Shown: positions 1-8,645, counted from the first letter of the stretch. The stretch is 37,434 bases of DNA from Lachnospiraceae bacterium (GCA_024690265.1 JAILCW010000080.1:1-37434), one strand, 5' to 3'. The notes: a model not told the origin generated them from the sequence alone. Program-made: numbers and translations.

Positions 1-56
1 CTAGCGTAAAGCGTAAGAAGAAGTCTGAGGCTGCTAGAAAGCGTAAGTACAACTAA
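1..56 (+). CDS. 3' end of an unidentified gene (partial)
   Basis: Only the last 17 codons and a TAA stop (54-56) are inside the window, in the frame starting at base 3. The peptide is very basic and ends SEAARKRKYN, so it is probably the lysine/arginine-rich tail of a nucleic-acid-binding or ribosome-associated protein. The family cannot be told from so little. A strong terminator follows 14 bases after the stop, which supports a genuine gene end. Confidence 0.55.
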   Translation, partial: SVKRKKKSEAARKRKYN

Positions 57-70
57 TTAGGACTTATTTT

Positions 71-105
71 AAGAGGTATGACTTTATGTCGTACCTCTTT
101 TTTAT
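71..105 (+). terminator. Rho-independent terminator
   Basis: A 12-bp stem (left arm 71-82, right arm 88-99, with one G-T wobble) around a short TTTAT loop is followed by a run of T. It closes the gene that ends at 56 and separates it from deoB. Confidence 0.85.
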
Positions 106-127
106 TTCGCCCCCTGTCAATAATCTA

Positions 128-198
128 CTGCCATGGAGGAAGAAATCAAGGACGCAACGCGCCCGTAGGGCTTGTCCTTGATGCTTCTGACATGGCGG
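128..198. repeat. Long imperfect hairpin of unknown role
   Basis: Nested inverted repeats form a roughly 71-nt rod: 128-135 pairs with 191-198 (one wobble), GAAG 139-142 with CTTC 184-187, the 9-bp ATCAAGGAC 145-153 with 174-182, and GCCC 161-164 with GGGC 168-171 around a GTA loop. No T run follows, so it is not an ordinary terminator. It lies after the upstream terminator and before the deoB -10, so it is probably not part of the main deoB transcript. It could be a degenerate miniature element, a small structured RNA or a DNA-level site. No second copy was noticed in this window. Confidence 0.5.
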
Positions 199-205
199 TA
201 AAATA

Positions 206-235
206 TTAGGGTAGGGGCGCGACTTGTGGTATAAT
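206..235 (+). promoter_or_regulatory. Candidate deoB promoter (extended -10)
   Basis: TATAAT at 230-235 is preceded by TG one base upstream (227-228), giving an extended -10 element. The -35 region (TTAGGG near 207) is poor. Transcription would begin around 242, just ahead of the AAAGGAGGA ribosome-binding site at 252-260. This is why the ATG at 267, not the in-frame start at 234, is chosen for deoB. Confidence 0.6.
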
Positions 236-266
236 GGTTAGGCACAAAGCAAAAGGAGGACATACT

Positions 267-1418
267 ATGAAGAGAGTAATCGTCGTAGTTTTAGATAGTG
301 TAGGATGTGGCGCTGCGAAGGATGCAGCAGCGTATGGGGATGCAGGCAGCAATACCTTATTGTCTGTTTCCAAGAGTCAGTACTTTTCTATGAATAATTT
401 GGCGAAGCTTGGATACTTCAACTTTGATGGTTCTGAGATTAGCGCCAAGGTGGAGAATCCCATTGGTGATATTGCTCGCATGCGTGAGCTTTCCGTTGGT
501 AAGGATACTACCACTGGTCATTGGGAGATGGCAGGTGTGGTATCTACCCAGCCGATGCCAACTTATCCGAATGGCTTCCCGGACGAAGTATTGGATGAGT
601 TCAAGAAATTAACCGGACGTGATGTATTGTGTAATCTTCCATATTCCGGAACCGATGTTATTCGCGATTATGGTGAAGAACATATGAAGACCGGTGCGTT
701 GATTGTGTATACTTCTGCAGATTCTGTATTCCAGATTGCAGCACATGAGGATGTTGTTCCGGTAGAAGAGCTGTATCGTTATTGCGAGATGGCTCGTAAG
801 ATGCTGGTTGGTAAGCATGGTGTTGGTCGTGTTATTGCACGTCCATTCATCGGTGAGCCTGGCAACTTCACTCGTACTTCCCGTCGTCATGACTTCTCTT
901 TGGAACCAACCGGCAAGACCATGTTGGATGTGTTAAAAGAAGAAGGATACGACGTACTGGCGGTTGGTAAGATTAATGATATCTTTGCAGGTCGTGGTGT
1001 AACGGATTTGGTTCGTACCGAGAACAATGCAGATGGTATCGACAAGACGATTGCATGGATGGATCGTGACTTCCACGGCATGATGTTTGTAAACCTTGTA
1101 GATACTGATATGATTTATGGCCATCGTCGTGATGTAGATGGTTATGCCAAGGCTTTGGCATACTTCGATGAGAAGCTTCCACAGATTATGGATAAGATGA
1201 CGGAAGATGATATGTTGATGATTACAGCAGATCATGGTTGTGATCCTGCATTTACCGGTACCGATCATACCCGCGAGGATGTTCCGTTATTGATTTATAG
1301 CAAGGGCATGACAAGTGGCAAGAATTTTGGTACAATTGACGGGTTCGATTATTTGGCATCCACCGCATTGCATGTATTAGGTGCCAAGGATGAACTAGGC
1401 AACAAGTCCCTGTACTAA
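267..1418 (+). CDS. deoB: Phosphopentomutase
   Basis: Interconverts ribose-1-phosphate or deoxyribose-1-phosphate with the 5-phosphates, linking nucleoside salvage to the pentose phosphate pathway in the cytosol. The 383-residue protein has the alkaline-phosphatase-like metal-binding start VLDSVGCG, the loop GKDTTTGHWEM carrying the family's active-site threonine, and the late metal motif TADHGCDP. The length fits the family (about 390 residues). The start at 267 is set by AAAGGAGGA just upstream and by a promoter -10 that overlaps the longer reading frame. It stands alone, without other deo genes. prfC follows 48 bases later with no strong terminator, so the two may be co-transcribed. Confidence 0.96.
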   Translation: MKRVIVVVLDSVGCGAAKDAAAYGDAGSNTLLSVSKSQYFSMNNLAKLGYFNFDGSEISAKVENPIGDIARMRELSVGKDTTTGHWEMAGVVSTQPMPTYPNGFPDEVLDEFKKLTGRDVLCNLPYSGTDVIRDYGEEHMKTGALIVYTSADSVFQIAAHEDVVPVEELYRYCEMARKMLVGKHGVGRVIARPFIGEPGNFTRTSRRHDFSLEPTGKTMLDVLKEEGYDVLAVGKINDIFAGRGVTDLVRTENNADGIDKTIAWMDRDFHGMMFVNLVDTDMIYGHRRDVDGYAKALAYFDEKLPQIMDKMTEDDMLMITADHGCDPAFTGTDHTREDVPLLIYSKGMTSGKNFGTIDGFDYLASTALHVLGAKDELGNKSLY

Positions 1419-1466
1419 GGTGCGGGACGTACCTTTATTCATGTTATTAGCGAGGAGTGTAGTACC

Positions 1467-3068
1467 TTGAGTTTTAAATCAGAAATTGAAAAGAGAAGAA
1501 CTTTTGCGATTATTTCTCACCCAGATGCCGGTAAGACCACATTGACTGAGAAGTTCCTTCTATACGGAGGACAGATCAATCAGGCTGGTTCCGTTAAGGG
1601 TAAAGCAACCGCCAAGCATGCGGTGTCTGACTGGATGGAGATTGAGAAGGAACGTGGTATTTCTGTTACTTCTTCTGTATTGCAGTTTGAGTATGATGGA
1701 TTCTGCATTAACATCCTGGATACTCCGGGACATCAGGACTTCTCCGAAGATACATATCGTACCTTGATGGCAGCGGATTCTGCGGTAATGGTTATCGATG
1801 GATCCAAGGGTGTTGAGGCACAGACCAGAAAGTTGTTTAAGGTTTGTGCAATGCGTCACATTCCTATCTTTACCTTTATTAACAAGATGGACCGTGATGC
1901 CATGGATACCTTCGAGTTGCTGGATGATATCGAGAACGAGCTTGGTATCCCAACATGCCCGATTAACTGGCCAATTGGTTCCGGTAAAGAATTTCGCGGT
2001 GTCTATGATCGTAACACCAAGAATATCCTGACTTTCTCAGATACCTTGAAGGGTACCAAGGAAGGTGTGGAGAATATTATCGCGTTGGATAGCGATGAAG
2101 CATTATTAGAGATTGGTGATCAGGCCAAGCAGAAGCTTCTCGATGAGTTGGAACTTTTGGATGGAGCTGGTTCTGAGTTTGATCAGAAGCTGGTTTCCAA
2201 GGGAGAGTTGTCTCCGGTATTCTTTGGTTCTGCCTTAACCAACTTTGGTGTTGAGACATTCCTTGAGCACTTCCTTCAGATGACATCTTCCCCGTTGTCT
2301 CGTATGTCCAATCAGGGTGAGATTGATCCGTTCTCTGAAGATTTTTCGGCCTTCGTATTCAAGATTCAGGCCAACATGAACAAGGCGCATCGTGACCGTA
2401 TTGCATTTATGCGTATTTGCTCCGGTCAGTTCGATGCCGGCATGAGCGTATATCATGTCCAAGGGGGGAAGGATGTTCGTTTGTCCCAACCTCAGCAGAT
2501 GATGGCAGATAGCCGTAAGATGGTAGACAAGGCCTACGCTGGAGATATTATCGGTATCTTTGATCCGGGTATTTTCTCCATCGGAGATACTTTGACAACA
2601 TCCAAGGACAAGTTCGCTTTTGAGGGAATTCCAACATTCGCACCGGAGCATTTTGCCCGCGTTCGTCAGGTGGATACCATGAAGCGTAAACAGTTTATGA
2701 AGGGTATCAACCAGATCGCGCAGGAAGGTGCCATCCAGATTTTCCAGGAGTTCCACACAGGAATGGAAGAGATTATCGTTGGTGTTGTTGGTGTCTTGCA
2801 GTTTGACGTATTGAAATACCGTCTGGAGAACGAGTACAACGTAGAGATTCGTATGGAGAAGCTTCCGTATGAGCATATTCGTTGGATTGTTAGCGAAGAT
2901 ACTGACATTGATGCAATTCAGGGAACCTCAGATATGAAGAAGGTTAAGGACTTGCACGATCGTCCATTATTGTTGTTTGTCAATGCTTGGTCTGTTGGTA
3001 TGACATTGGATCGTAACAAGGGATTGGAATTGTCTGAGTTTGGTAAAGCAGATAATTTTGAACGATAG
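1467..3068 (+). CDS. prfC: Peptide chain release factor 3
   Basis: GTPase that speeds recycling of RF1 and RF2 from the ribosome after peptide release. The 533-residue protein shows a translation-factor G domain: P-loop HPDAGKTT near residues 18-25, G2 region around KERGIS, G3 DTPGHQDF and G4 NKMD, followed by the RF3-type C-terminal region with EEIIVGVVGVLQFDVL. The start is TTG at 1467, supported by GAGGAG at 1452-1457 and by alignment of the first residues (KSEIEKRRTFAIISHPDAG) with the usual RF3 N-terminus. It ends in TAG at a bidirectional terminator shared with the convergent DUF4364 gene. RF1 and its methylase are encoded about 5 kb downstream in the same window. Confidence 0.96.
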   Translation: MSFKSEIEKRRTFAIISHPDAGKTTLTEKFLLYGGQINQAGSVKGKATAKHAVSDWMEIEKERGISVTSSVLQFEYDGFCINILDTPGHQDFSEDTYRTLMAADSAVMVIDGSKGVEAQTRKLFKVCAMRHIPIFTFINKMDRDAMDTFELLDDIENELGIPTCPINWPIGSGKEFRGVYDRNTKNILTFSDTLKGTKEGVENIIALDSDEALLEIGDQAKQKLLDELELLDGAGSEFDQKLVSKGELSPVFFGSALTNFGVETFLEHFLQMTSSPLSRMSNQGEIDPFSEDFSAFVFKIQANMNKAHRDRIAFMRICSGQFDAGMSVYHVQGGKDVRLSQPQQMMADSRKMVDKAYAGDIIGIFDPGIFSIGDTLTTSKDKFAFEGIPTFAPEHFARVRQVDTMKRKQFMKGINQIAQEGAIQIFQEFHTGMEEIIVGVVGVLQFDVLKYRLENEYNVEIRMEKLPYEHIRWIVSEDTDIDAIQGTSDMKKVKDLHDRPLLLFVNAWSVGMTLDRNKGLELSEFGKADNFER

Positions 3069-3081
3069 AAGCGTAATAGAA

Positions 3082-3110
3082 AACCCACACCGTAATGGTG
3101 TGGGTTATTT
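3082..3110. terminator. Bidirectional Rho-independent terminator
   Basis: A perfect 10-bp stem (3082-3091 with 3097-3106, loop GTAAT) has ATTTTATT on the plus side and TTTTCTATT on the minus side. It can end prfC on the plus strand and the DUF4364 gene on the minus strand. Confidence 0.85.
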
Positions 3111-3625
3111 TATTGTACCAACAAGTCCATGAGGGACATGTAGACATCTTCGTATTTGGCTTTCCAATTCACTACAATGGCCTTGGCCTGTTCCTGAGAA
3201 GAAACGTGCAAACTAATATCCACCACGTTGTGGCCATCCTCGGTTACGCGGCAGTGTACGAGGTATCCGCCGCCGGTGGCATCGTAATAGTCAGCGGTTA
3301 CGGAGTTGTTCTTCTTCATGGTGAGGCTGTTCTCGGAAAAGTAATTGCGCATATCCTCCTCGATAGCAGGAGTGATGCGGTCCGGGAACAAACTCAAGGT
3401 ATGCTCGCCTTCTTCGTTGATGGTATACTGCGTACTGTTTACTGAGGTGCTCATATCGATCATTTTGGCTTCCACCAAATCACTGATGGTCTTCTGGATG
3501 GTAAAATAATCGGTATACTTGCGTTCTAGAAAAAAGTCCGTTACCTGCTTGGTGCTCAAAGGAAAGTTAACCTTGGAGAGCAGGTTTAAAACCATGATTT
3601 TGTAGATGATATTTGATTCAGCCAT
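3110..3625 (-). CDS. DUF4364 family protein
   Basis: A 171-residue protein that resembles the DUF4364 family of Clostridia, whose biochemical role is not established. The N-terminal ~80 residues look like a winged-helix fold (IIYKIMVLNLLSKV, then a helix-turn-helix-like stretch TIQKTISDLVEAKMID), which suggests a transcriptional regulator. The C-terminal half is a mixed alpha/beta domain. There is no signal peptide or membrane segment. The start is supported by GAAAGGAC just upstream. It lies 11 bases after the malic enzyme gene on the same strand, so the two very likely form an operon. The family call comes from sequence resemblance; regulatory function is inference. Confidence 0.75.
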   Translation of the reverse strand: MAESNIIYKIMVLNLLSKVNFPLSTKQVTDFFLERKYTDYFTIQKTISDLVEAKMIDMSTSVNSTQYTINEEGEHTLSLFPDRITPAIEEDMRNYFSENSLTMKKNNSVTADYYDATGGGYLVHCRVTEDGHNVVDISLHVSSQEQAKAIVVNWKAKYEDVYMSLMDLLVQ

Positions 3626-3636
3626 AGATGTCCTTT

Positions 3637-4797
3637 CTATTGTTCTTGTGGAATATGTGCTTTGACAGCAGCGGCTACGGCATCGGCAACTCGCGGGTCA
3701 AAGGCTTCCGGCATAATGAACTCGTCGCAGAGCTTGTCTGCCGGTACTAAATCAGCGATGGCATTGGCTGCTGCTAACTTCATGTCTTCGGTAATCTGCT
3801 TGGCGTGACCCTCTAATGCACCACGGAAGATGCCAGGGAAGGCTACAACGTTATTGATCTGGTTCGGGAAATCACTACGTCCGGTTCCTACGATGCGAGC
3901 GCCGGCAGCCTTAGCAACGTCCGGCATAATCTCAGGGGTAGGATTGGCCATTGCAAAAATGATGGCATCGGAATTCATGGACTGAACCATCTCGGCGGTC
4001 AAAACACCAGGCTTGGAAACACCGATAAATACATCGGCACCTACCAAAGCATCGGCAAGGGTGCCGATAAGGTGGCGAGGATTGGTCACAGCCAACATCT
4101 CTTCCTGAGCCCAATTCAGGGCTTCGTGGTCGGCACGAAGGATACCGTAGAAGTCACACAATGTAACATCCTTGAATCCATAACGTAACAGTAACTTGCT
4201 AATAGCTAATCCGGCAGAACCAGGACCATTTAAAACGATGCGAACATCCTCCATTCGCTTGCCGGTTACGCGCAGGGCGTTAATTAATGCAGCAAGTACA
4301 ACGATGGCGGTGCCGTGCTGGTCGTCGTGGAATACCGGAATATCCAGCATTTCTTTTAATCGACGTTCAATCTCAAAGCAACGAGGTGCAGAGATATCTT
4401 CGAGGTTAATGCCACCGAAGGTTGGGGCAATATTGGCAACGGTCTTGATAATCTCTTCGGTGTCCTGGGTATCCAGGCAAATCGGAAATGCGTTGACATT
4501 ACCGAACTCCTTGAAAAGGACGGCCTTGCCCTCCATAACAGGCATTGCGGCCTCCGGACCGATGTTGCCAAGACCAAGAACAGCGCTTCCGTCGGATACG
4601 ACAGCAACGGTGTTGGCCTTGAGTGTATAGTTATATACCTGGGATTTGTCCTCTGCAATGATGCGACAAGGAGCTGCAACACCCGGGGTATATGCAATTG
4701 CTAAATCATCTCTGGAATTTACTTTGGATTTGGCGATTGTTTCAATCTTGCCGTTCCATTGGCGGTGTGATTGAATCGCACGTTCATCATTATTCAT
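3637..4797 (-). CDS. NAD(P)-dependent malic enzyme (malate dehydrogenase, oxaloacetate-decarboxylating)
   Basis: Oxidatively decarboxylates malate to pyruvate and CO2 with reduction of NAD(P). The 386-residue protein is the short bacterial type without a C-terminal phosphotransacetylase domain. It contains the malate-binding YTPGVAAPC segment, the metal-site motif FHDDQHGTA, a Rossmann motif GPGSAGLAISK and the late FAMANPTPE motif. The reading frame could extend upstream to 4890, but the ATG at 4797 has AAGGGAG close upstream, and a candidate promoter lies inside the extension, so the shorter start is chosen. The minus-strand promoter at 4830-4858 diverges from rho. The DUF4364 gene follows in the same operon. 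Cofactor preference cannot be read from the sequence. Confidence 0.94.
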   Translation of the reverse strand: MNNDERAIQSHRQWNGKIETIAKSKVNSRDDLAIAYTPGVAAPCRIIAEDKSQVYNYTLKANTVAVVSDGSAVLGLGNIGPEAAMPVMEGKAVLFKEFGNVNAFPICLDTQDTEEIIKTVANIAPTFGGINLEDISAPRCFEIERRLKEMLDIPVFHDDQHGTAIVVLAALINALRVTGKRMEDVRIVLNGPGSAGLAISKLLLRYGFKDVTLCDFYGILRADHEALNWAQEEMLAVTNPRHLIGTLADALVGADVFIGVSKPGVLTAEMVQSMNSDAIIFAMANPTPEIMPDVAKAAGARIVGTGRSDFPNQINNVVAFPGIFRGALEGHAKQITEDMKLAAANAIADLVPADKLCDEFIMPEAFDPRVADAVAAAVKAHIPQEQ

Positions 4798-4829
4798 GCC
4801 GGTTTTCTCCCTTCTTTTTACAAGTATCA

Positions 4830-4858
4830 AGTTTAGCATGATTAAAAAGTGCTTGCAA
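4830..4858 (-). promoter_or_regulatory. Candidate promoter for the malic enzyme operon
   Basis: On the minus strand TTGCAA (4858-4853) and TAAACT (4835-4830) are separated by 17 bases. Both hexamers match consensus at four of six positions. The -35 is the same palindromic hexamer used by the divergent rho promoter. Confidence 0.5.
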
Positions 4859-4881
4859 GGATTGGAAAAAGAGTATATAAT
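4853..4881 (+). promoter_or_regulatory. Candidate rho promoter
   Basis: TTGCAA (4853-4858), a 17-base spacer and a perfect TATAAT (4876-4881). Transcription would start near 4888, leaving a leader of about 120 bases before rho, long enough for leader-based control. No clear riboswitch or terminator was recognised in the leader. Confidence 0.7.
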
Positions 4882-5006
4882 GCAATACATCTAAAAGAAC
4901 ACTTCGTTTAATTATTCTTGAATTCGATTACTTATTCCCAAGATTATTTTTATACGAACATTGCAGGAACATATGGTTTTTGTTTAGTCAGTAGAGGAGA
5001 TTATTT

Positions 5007-6401
5007 ATGAGAGAAAAATATGAAAGCTTGCCGGTTGGTGTTTTGCGTGATTTAGCAAAGGCTCGTGGCTTGAAGGGCATTTCCAAAATGAAGAAGGAAG
5101 AACTTGTAGAAGCAATGCTGGCTCAGGATGAGGTAGATGCCAAGAATAAGGCTGCTTCCGAAGCCAAGGCAGAGCCTAAGAAGGCTGCTGAGAATCGTGG
5201 AGCAAGCGAACGAGTTACTTCTGATAAGAAGGAAGAGCCTGCTGAGGAAGGTGCAGAGAAAAGTGCACCACGTGCTCCGGAGGGAGCGCCGGTTAGCGGT
5301 ATTATTGAAGTATTGCAGGATGGTTATGGATTCATCCGTTGCGATAATTATATGCCTGGAGATGGAGACGTATATGTTTCTCCTTCCCAGATTCGTAAGT
5401 TTAGCTTGCGTACTGGTGATATTATTTCCGGAACCAAGCGACGTAACAATGCCAGCGACAAGTTCGAAGCATTATTACATATCAAGGATATCAACGGTTA
5501 TGAACCGGAGAGTGGCCCACGTCGTCCAAGATTTGAAAGCCTGACTCCGATTTTCCCGGATGAGCGTATTCGCCTGGAGCGTCCTGGCTGTGGTATTTCC
5601 ATGCGTATTGTAGATATGATTTCTCCAATCGGTAAGGGACAGCGTGGTATGATTGTTTCCCAGCCGAAGGCAGGTAAGACCACCCTGTTAAAGCAGATTG
5701 CAAAGTCTGTTCAGATTGCGCACCCGGAGATGCACTTGTTAATCTTATTGATTGATGAGCGTCCGGAGGAAGTTACTGATATGAAGGAAGCAATTCGTGG
5801 CGACCGTGTAGAGATTATTTATTCTACCTTCGATGAGCTTCCGGATCACCATCGTCGTGTTTCTGAGATGGTAATCGAGCGTGCGAAGCGTTTGGTTGAG
5901 CACGGTGAAGATGTTATGATTCTGTTGGATTCCATTACTCGTTTGGCTCGTGCATACAACTTAACTGTTGCTCCGAGTGGACGTACCTTGTCCGGTGGTT
6001 TGGATCCGGCGGCCCTTCATATGCCGAAGAAGTTCTTCGGTGCTGCGCGTAATATGCGTGGCGGCGGAAGCTTGACTATTCTTGCAACTGCATTGGTTGA
6101 TACCGGCAGCAAGATGGACGATGTTGTATTCGAGGAGTTCAAGGGTACCGGTAATATGGAATTGGTATTGGATCGTAAGTTATCCGAGCGTCGTGTATTC
6201 CCGGCAATTGATCTGGCTAAGTCCTCTACACGTAGAGAAGATTTGCTCCTTACCAAGGAAGAGTTGGAGGCTAGTGACATCATCCGCAGACGCCTTAACA
6301 ACCTTCGCAACGAGGATGCTGCAGAGACCATTCTTCATATGTTTACACATACCAAGAACAATGCAGAATTTATTCAGCTTGTTATGCAACGTCTAAAATA
6401 A
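5007..6401 (+). CDS. rho: Transcription termination factor Rho
   Basis: Hexameric RNA-dependent ATPase/helicase that terminates transcription at untranslated, unstructured RNA. The 464-residue protein has an N-terminal Rho_N helical domain (about 1-40, [21 protein letters not shown]), a charged low-complexity linker (about 40-95, rich in Ala, Glu and Lys), a cold-shock-type RNA-binding domain with YGFIR, and a RecA-like motor with Walker A QPKAGKTT at 219-226 and [13 protein letters not shown]. The linker insertion is common in Gram-positive Rho proteins. GAGGAG lies just upstream of the ATG. It begins the conserved order rho, rpmE, yqhQ, prmC, prfA. Confidence 0.97.
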   Translation: MREKYESLPVGVLRDLAKARGLKGISKMKKEELVEAMLAQDEVDAKNKAASEAKAEPKKAAENRGASERVTSDKKEEPAEEGAEKSAPRAPEGAPVSGIIEVLQDGYGFIRCDNYMPGDGDVYVSPSQIRKFSLRTGDIISGTKRRNNASDKFEALLHIKDINGYEPESGPRRPRFESLTPIFPDERIRLERPGCGISMRIVDMISPIGKGQRGMIVSQPKAGKTTLLKQIAKSVQIAHPEMHLLILLIDERPEEVTDMKEAIRGDRVEIIYSTFDELPDHHRRVSEMVIERAKRLVEHGEDVMILLDSITRLARAYNLTVAPSGRTLSGGLDPAALHMPKKFFGAARNMRGGGSLTILATALVDTGSKMDDVVFEEFKGTGNMELVLDRKLSERRVFPAIDLAKSSTRREDLLLTKEELEASDIIRRRLNNLRNEDAAETILHMFTHTKNNAEFIQLVMQRLK

Positions 6402-6416
6402 TTTTTTGAAAACCTA

Positions 6417-6445
6417 TTGCGATAAATGGAATGCTATGCTACACT
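6417..6445 (+). promoter_or_regulatory. Candidate rpmE promoter
   Basis: TTGCGA (6417-6422), a 17-base spacer and TACACT (6440-6445) with TG one base before the -10. A 7-bp inverted repeat (CGATAAA 6420-6426, TTTATCG 6456-6462) brackets the -10 and could be an operator, though this may be chance. It allows rpmE expression independent of rho. Confidence 0.5.
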
Positions 6446-6511
6446 ATAAAAGCTGTTTATCGGGATGTGAATAGTATTAACGTTTATTATAGATTTAGTG
6501 AGGTGAAAAAC

Positions 6512-6715
6512 ATGAGACAGGGAATCCATCCGGATTACTATCAGGCAACCGTAACTTGCAACTGTGGTAACACATTCGTAACTGGTTCAACCAAGGAGAG
6601 CATCCACGTTGAAATCTGTTCTAAGTGCCATCCATTCTATACTGGTCAGCAGAAGGCAGCTAAGGCTCGCGGACGTATCGATCAGTTCAACAAGAAGTAC
6701 GGTATTCAGGGCTAA
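6512..6715 (+). CDS. rpmE: 50S ribosomal protein L31, zinc-binding form
   Basis: Small 67-residue protein of the large ribosomal subunit, at the central protuberance bridging to the 30S head. The ATG at 6512 preceded by GAGGTGA is chosen over an upstream in-frame start because residues [10 protein letters not shown] match the L31 N-terminus. Four cysteines, C16, C18, C36 and C39 (CNC and CSKC), make it the zinc-containing C+ paralogue. In bacteria with two L31 types, the C+ form is the zinc-replete version and can act as a zinc store; no C- paralogue is visible here. It ends at a strong terminator. Confidence 0.97.
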   Translation: MRQGIHPDYYQATVTCNCGNTFVTGSTKESIHVEICSKCHPFYTGQQKAAKARGRIDQFNKKYGIQG

Positions 6716-6732
6716 TTATAGTATGATAGTAG

Positions 6733-6766
6733 AGAGGTTGAGATTGAAAAATCTCAGCCTCTTTTT
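6733..6766 (+). terminator. Rho-independent terminator after rpmE
   Basis: A 13-bp stem (6733-6745 with 6750-6762, one G-T wobble) with a GAAA loop and a TTTTT tail. It lies between rpmE and yqhQ, so some read-through or a weak promoter is needed to express yqhQ-prmC. I found no good promoter in the 26 bases between the terminator and yqhQ. Confidence 0.85.
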
Positions 6767-6792
6767 CATATCAAAGATCGAGGGAGAACGTT

Positions 6793-7725
6793 ATGAGATA
6801 TTCGGGAATTGGCGGACAGGCTATTATGGAGGGCGTTATGATGCGTAACGGCGATGAGTATGCGGTTGCAGTACGACTTCCGGACCAGTCCATTCATGTA
6901 GAGACGCACAAGACCAGAGGATACAATGAGCTGATTCAGAAGATTCCTTTGGTGCGCGGCGTATATAATTTTTTCTGGTCATTGGTTGTGGGACTAGGTT
7001 CCCTGATGGAGTCCGCTTCTTATTTTGAGGATGAGGATGCCAAGAAGCCTGAGGAGATGACTGACGAGGAAAAGGCGAAGAAAGCCAGAAAGGATCGTGC
7101 AGAGATGGGTGGTACCTTGCTGTTATCCTTTGTGCTAGCCATGGGTATTTTCATGGCTTTGCCATATGGTATCAGCGCGCTCATCGGCAGATTTGTTACG
7201 TCTCCGATGCTTACAGCTTTTATCGAAGGCGTCTTGCGCGTGGTGATTTTTCTTTTATACATCGTATTGATTTCCAAGACGGAGGATATTCGCCGGACCT
7301 TTATGTACCATGGGGCGGAGCACAAGTGCATCAATTGCATCGAAGCCGGCAAGGAATTGAACGTAGAGAATGTTCGCGAGGCTACACGTTTGCACAAGCG
7401 TTGCGGAACCAGCTTCTTGTTCATTGTTTTGCTGATTAGTATCTTCGTATTTATGTTTATCCGCATGGATTCTCATCTGATGCAGTTGGTACTTCGACTC
7501 TTGTTGGTGCCTGTGATTGCCGGTGTTTCTTATGAGTTTATCCGCTTGGCTGGCCGCAGCGAGAATCCGGTGATTGATGCTCTTAGCAAGCCGGGACTTT
7601 TGTTGCAAAAGCTTACCACAATGGAGCCGGATGATGATATGATTAGAGTAGGTATTGCTTCCGTAGAAGCAGTATTTGATTGGAAAGCATTTATCGACAA
7701 TAATGAGGACCATTGCTCGATGTAG
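6793..7725 (+). CDS. yqhQ: DUF1385 membrane protein (YqhQ family)
   Basis: A 310-residue integral membrane protein of the DUF1385/YqhQ family, whose molecular function is not settled. The diagnostic start GGQAIMEGVMMR (residues 7-18) and the central YHGAEHKCINCIEAG motif are present; the latter, with His, Glu and Cys residues, looks like a metal site. Hydrophobic segments lie near residues 104-130, 145-163, 214-232 and 240-258. It ends in a TAG that overlaps the ribosome-binding site of prmC, indicating translational coupling. Its place between rpmE and prmC is a recurrent arrangement in Clostridia. Confidence 0.9.
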   Translation: MRYSGIGGQAIMEGVMMRNGDEYAVAVRLPDQSIHVETHKTRGYNELIQKIPLVRGVYNFFWSLVVGLGSLMESASYFEDEDAKKPEEMTDEEKAKKARKDRAEMGGTLLLSFVLAMGIFMALPYGISALIGRFVTSPMLTAFIEGVLRVVIFLLYIVLISKTEDIRRTFMYHGAEHKCINCIEAGKELNVENVREATRLHKRCGTSFLFIVLLISIFVFMFIRMDSHLMQLVLRLLLVPVIAGVSYEFIRLAGRSENPVIDALSKPGLLLQKLTTMEPDDDMIRVGIASVEAVFDWKAFIDNNEDHCSM

Positions 7726-7736
7726 AGGAGGCGCTT

Positions 7737-8612
7737 ATGAAGTTTGTCAGTTATTTGGATGCAGTCGCAGAGGGTGAGAAACGCTTAGAGGAAGCAGGAA
7801 TTGCAGATGCCAAGATTGATGCACGGTATTTGTTTGAGAGTTTGCCGGGGCACGACGCTCACTTTTTGCTGATGTACGGGAGACGACAGATGGATGAGGA
7901 GAAGCGTGCTGCGTACATGGAATTAATTGAGAAAAGAGCATCTCATATTCCGCTGCAGCAGATATTGGGATACACGGAGTTCATGGGGTGTCGTTTTACG
8001 GTGAATGAACACGTTTTGTGCCCGCGCCAGGATACAGAGACATTGGTAGAGTACGCTTTGAAGCTGCTGAAGCCGGGAATGCGCATTCTGGATATGTGCA
8101 CCGGAAGCGGATGCATTCTTATTAGTCTGTTGAACCTCAGTGGACGGGAGAATGTTCCAATGGATACCTTGGTGGGAATTGCATCGGATATTTCTGAGGA
8201 TGCCCTTGCGGTGGCTCGAGAGAATGCAGAGTATAACAAGGTGGATGTCCGATTTTTACAGGGAGATCTGTTTGGCTCTCTTGTGGAACTTCCGGGAGAA
8301 GAGCAGAAGTTTGACCTCATCACCTCCAACCCGCCGTACATTCCAACAGCTGCAGTCTGGGGATTGATGCCGGAAGTGAGAGACCACGAGCCTAAGATTG
8401 CGCTGGATGGTTCACCCAATGGATTGGCTTTTTACGAGCGTATTTGTGCTGAGGCTCCATTGTACCTCAAAGAGGGTGGTCACCTGATTGTGGAGATTGG
8501 TTATGATCAGGCCGAGGATGTTATCGGATTATTCGAGACCAATGGATTCAAGGACGTAGTATGCTACAAGGATTTGGCGGGCAACGACAGGGTGGTTTAC
8601 GGTCATCGATAG
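7737..8612 (+). CDS. prmC: Peptide chain release factor N5-glutamine methyltransferase
   Basis: Methylates the glutamine of the GGQ motif in RF1 and RF2 using S-adenosylmethionine, which raises release efficiency. The 291-residue protein has an N-terminal helical RF-binding domain, the motif LDMCTGSGCILISL (SAM-binding motif I) and the catalytic NPPY at residues 198-201. The family linker is usually RPDTE; here it reads RQDTE. The ATG at 7737 is preceded by a strong GAGGAGG; a TTG eight codons upstream is disregarded because it would overlap yqhQ without a binding site. Its substrate RF1 is the next gene. Confidence 0.96.
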   Translation: MKFVSYLDAVAEGEKRLEEAGIADAKIDARYLFESLPGHDAHFLLMYGRRQMDEEKRAAYMELIEKRASHIPLQQILGYTEFMGCRFTVNEHVLCPRQDTETLVEYALKLLKPGMRILDMCTGSGCILISLLNLSGRENVPMDTLVGIASDISEDALAVARENAEYNKVDVRFLQGDLFGSLVELPGEEQKFDLITSNPPYIPTAAVWGLMPEVRDHEPKIALDGSPNGLAFYERICAEAPLYLKEGGHLIVEIGYDQAEDVIGLFETNGFKDVVCYKDLAGNDRVVYGHR

Positions 8613-8616
8613 CTGA

Positions 8617-8645
8617 TTGATGAATCAGGATTTTTGTGATATACT
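8617..8645 (+). promoter_or_regulatory. Candidate prfA promoter
   Basis: TTGATG (8617-8622), a 17-base spacer and TATACT (8640-8645) with an extended TGA upstream of the -10. The first bases of the transcript include a small hairpin (GCTGT, gtatgt loop, ACAGC at about 8652-8667) followed by a loosely T-rich stretch, which may be only leader structure. Confidence 0.6.

Noticed and set aside
133..168. Eleven-codon reading frame inside the hairpin upstream of deoB
   Set aside because: No ribosome-binding site or promoter precedes it, and the codons are constrained by the inverted repeat; it is likely chance.
933..1268. Antisense reading frames in deoB and in other genes
   Set aside because: They overlap well-supported genes on the other strand, lack binding sites and have no recognisable protein features.
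1417..1440. Terminator between deoB and prfC
   Set aside because: Only a 5-bp AAGGT/ACCTT stem with no real T run; too weak to call.
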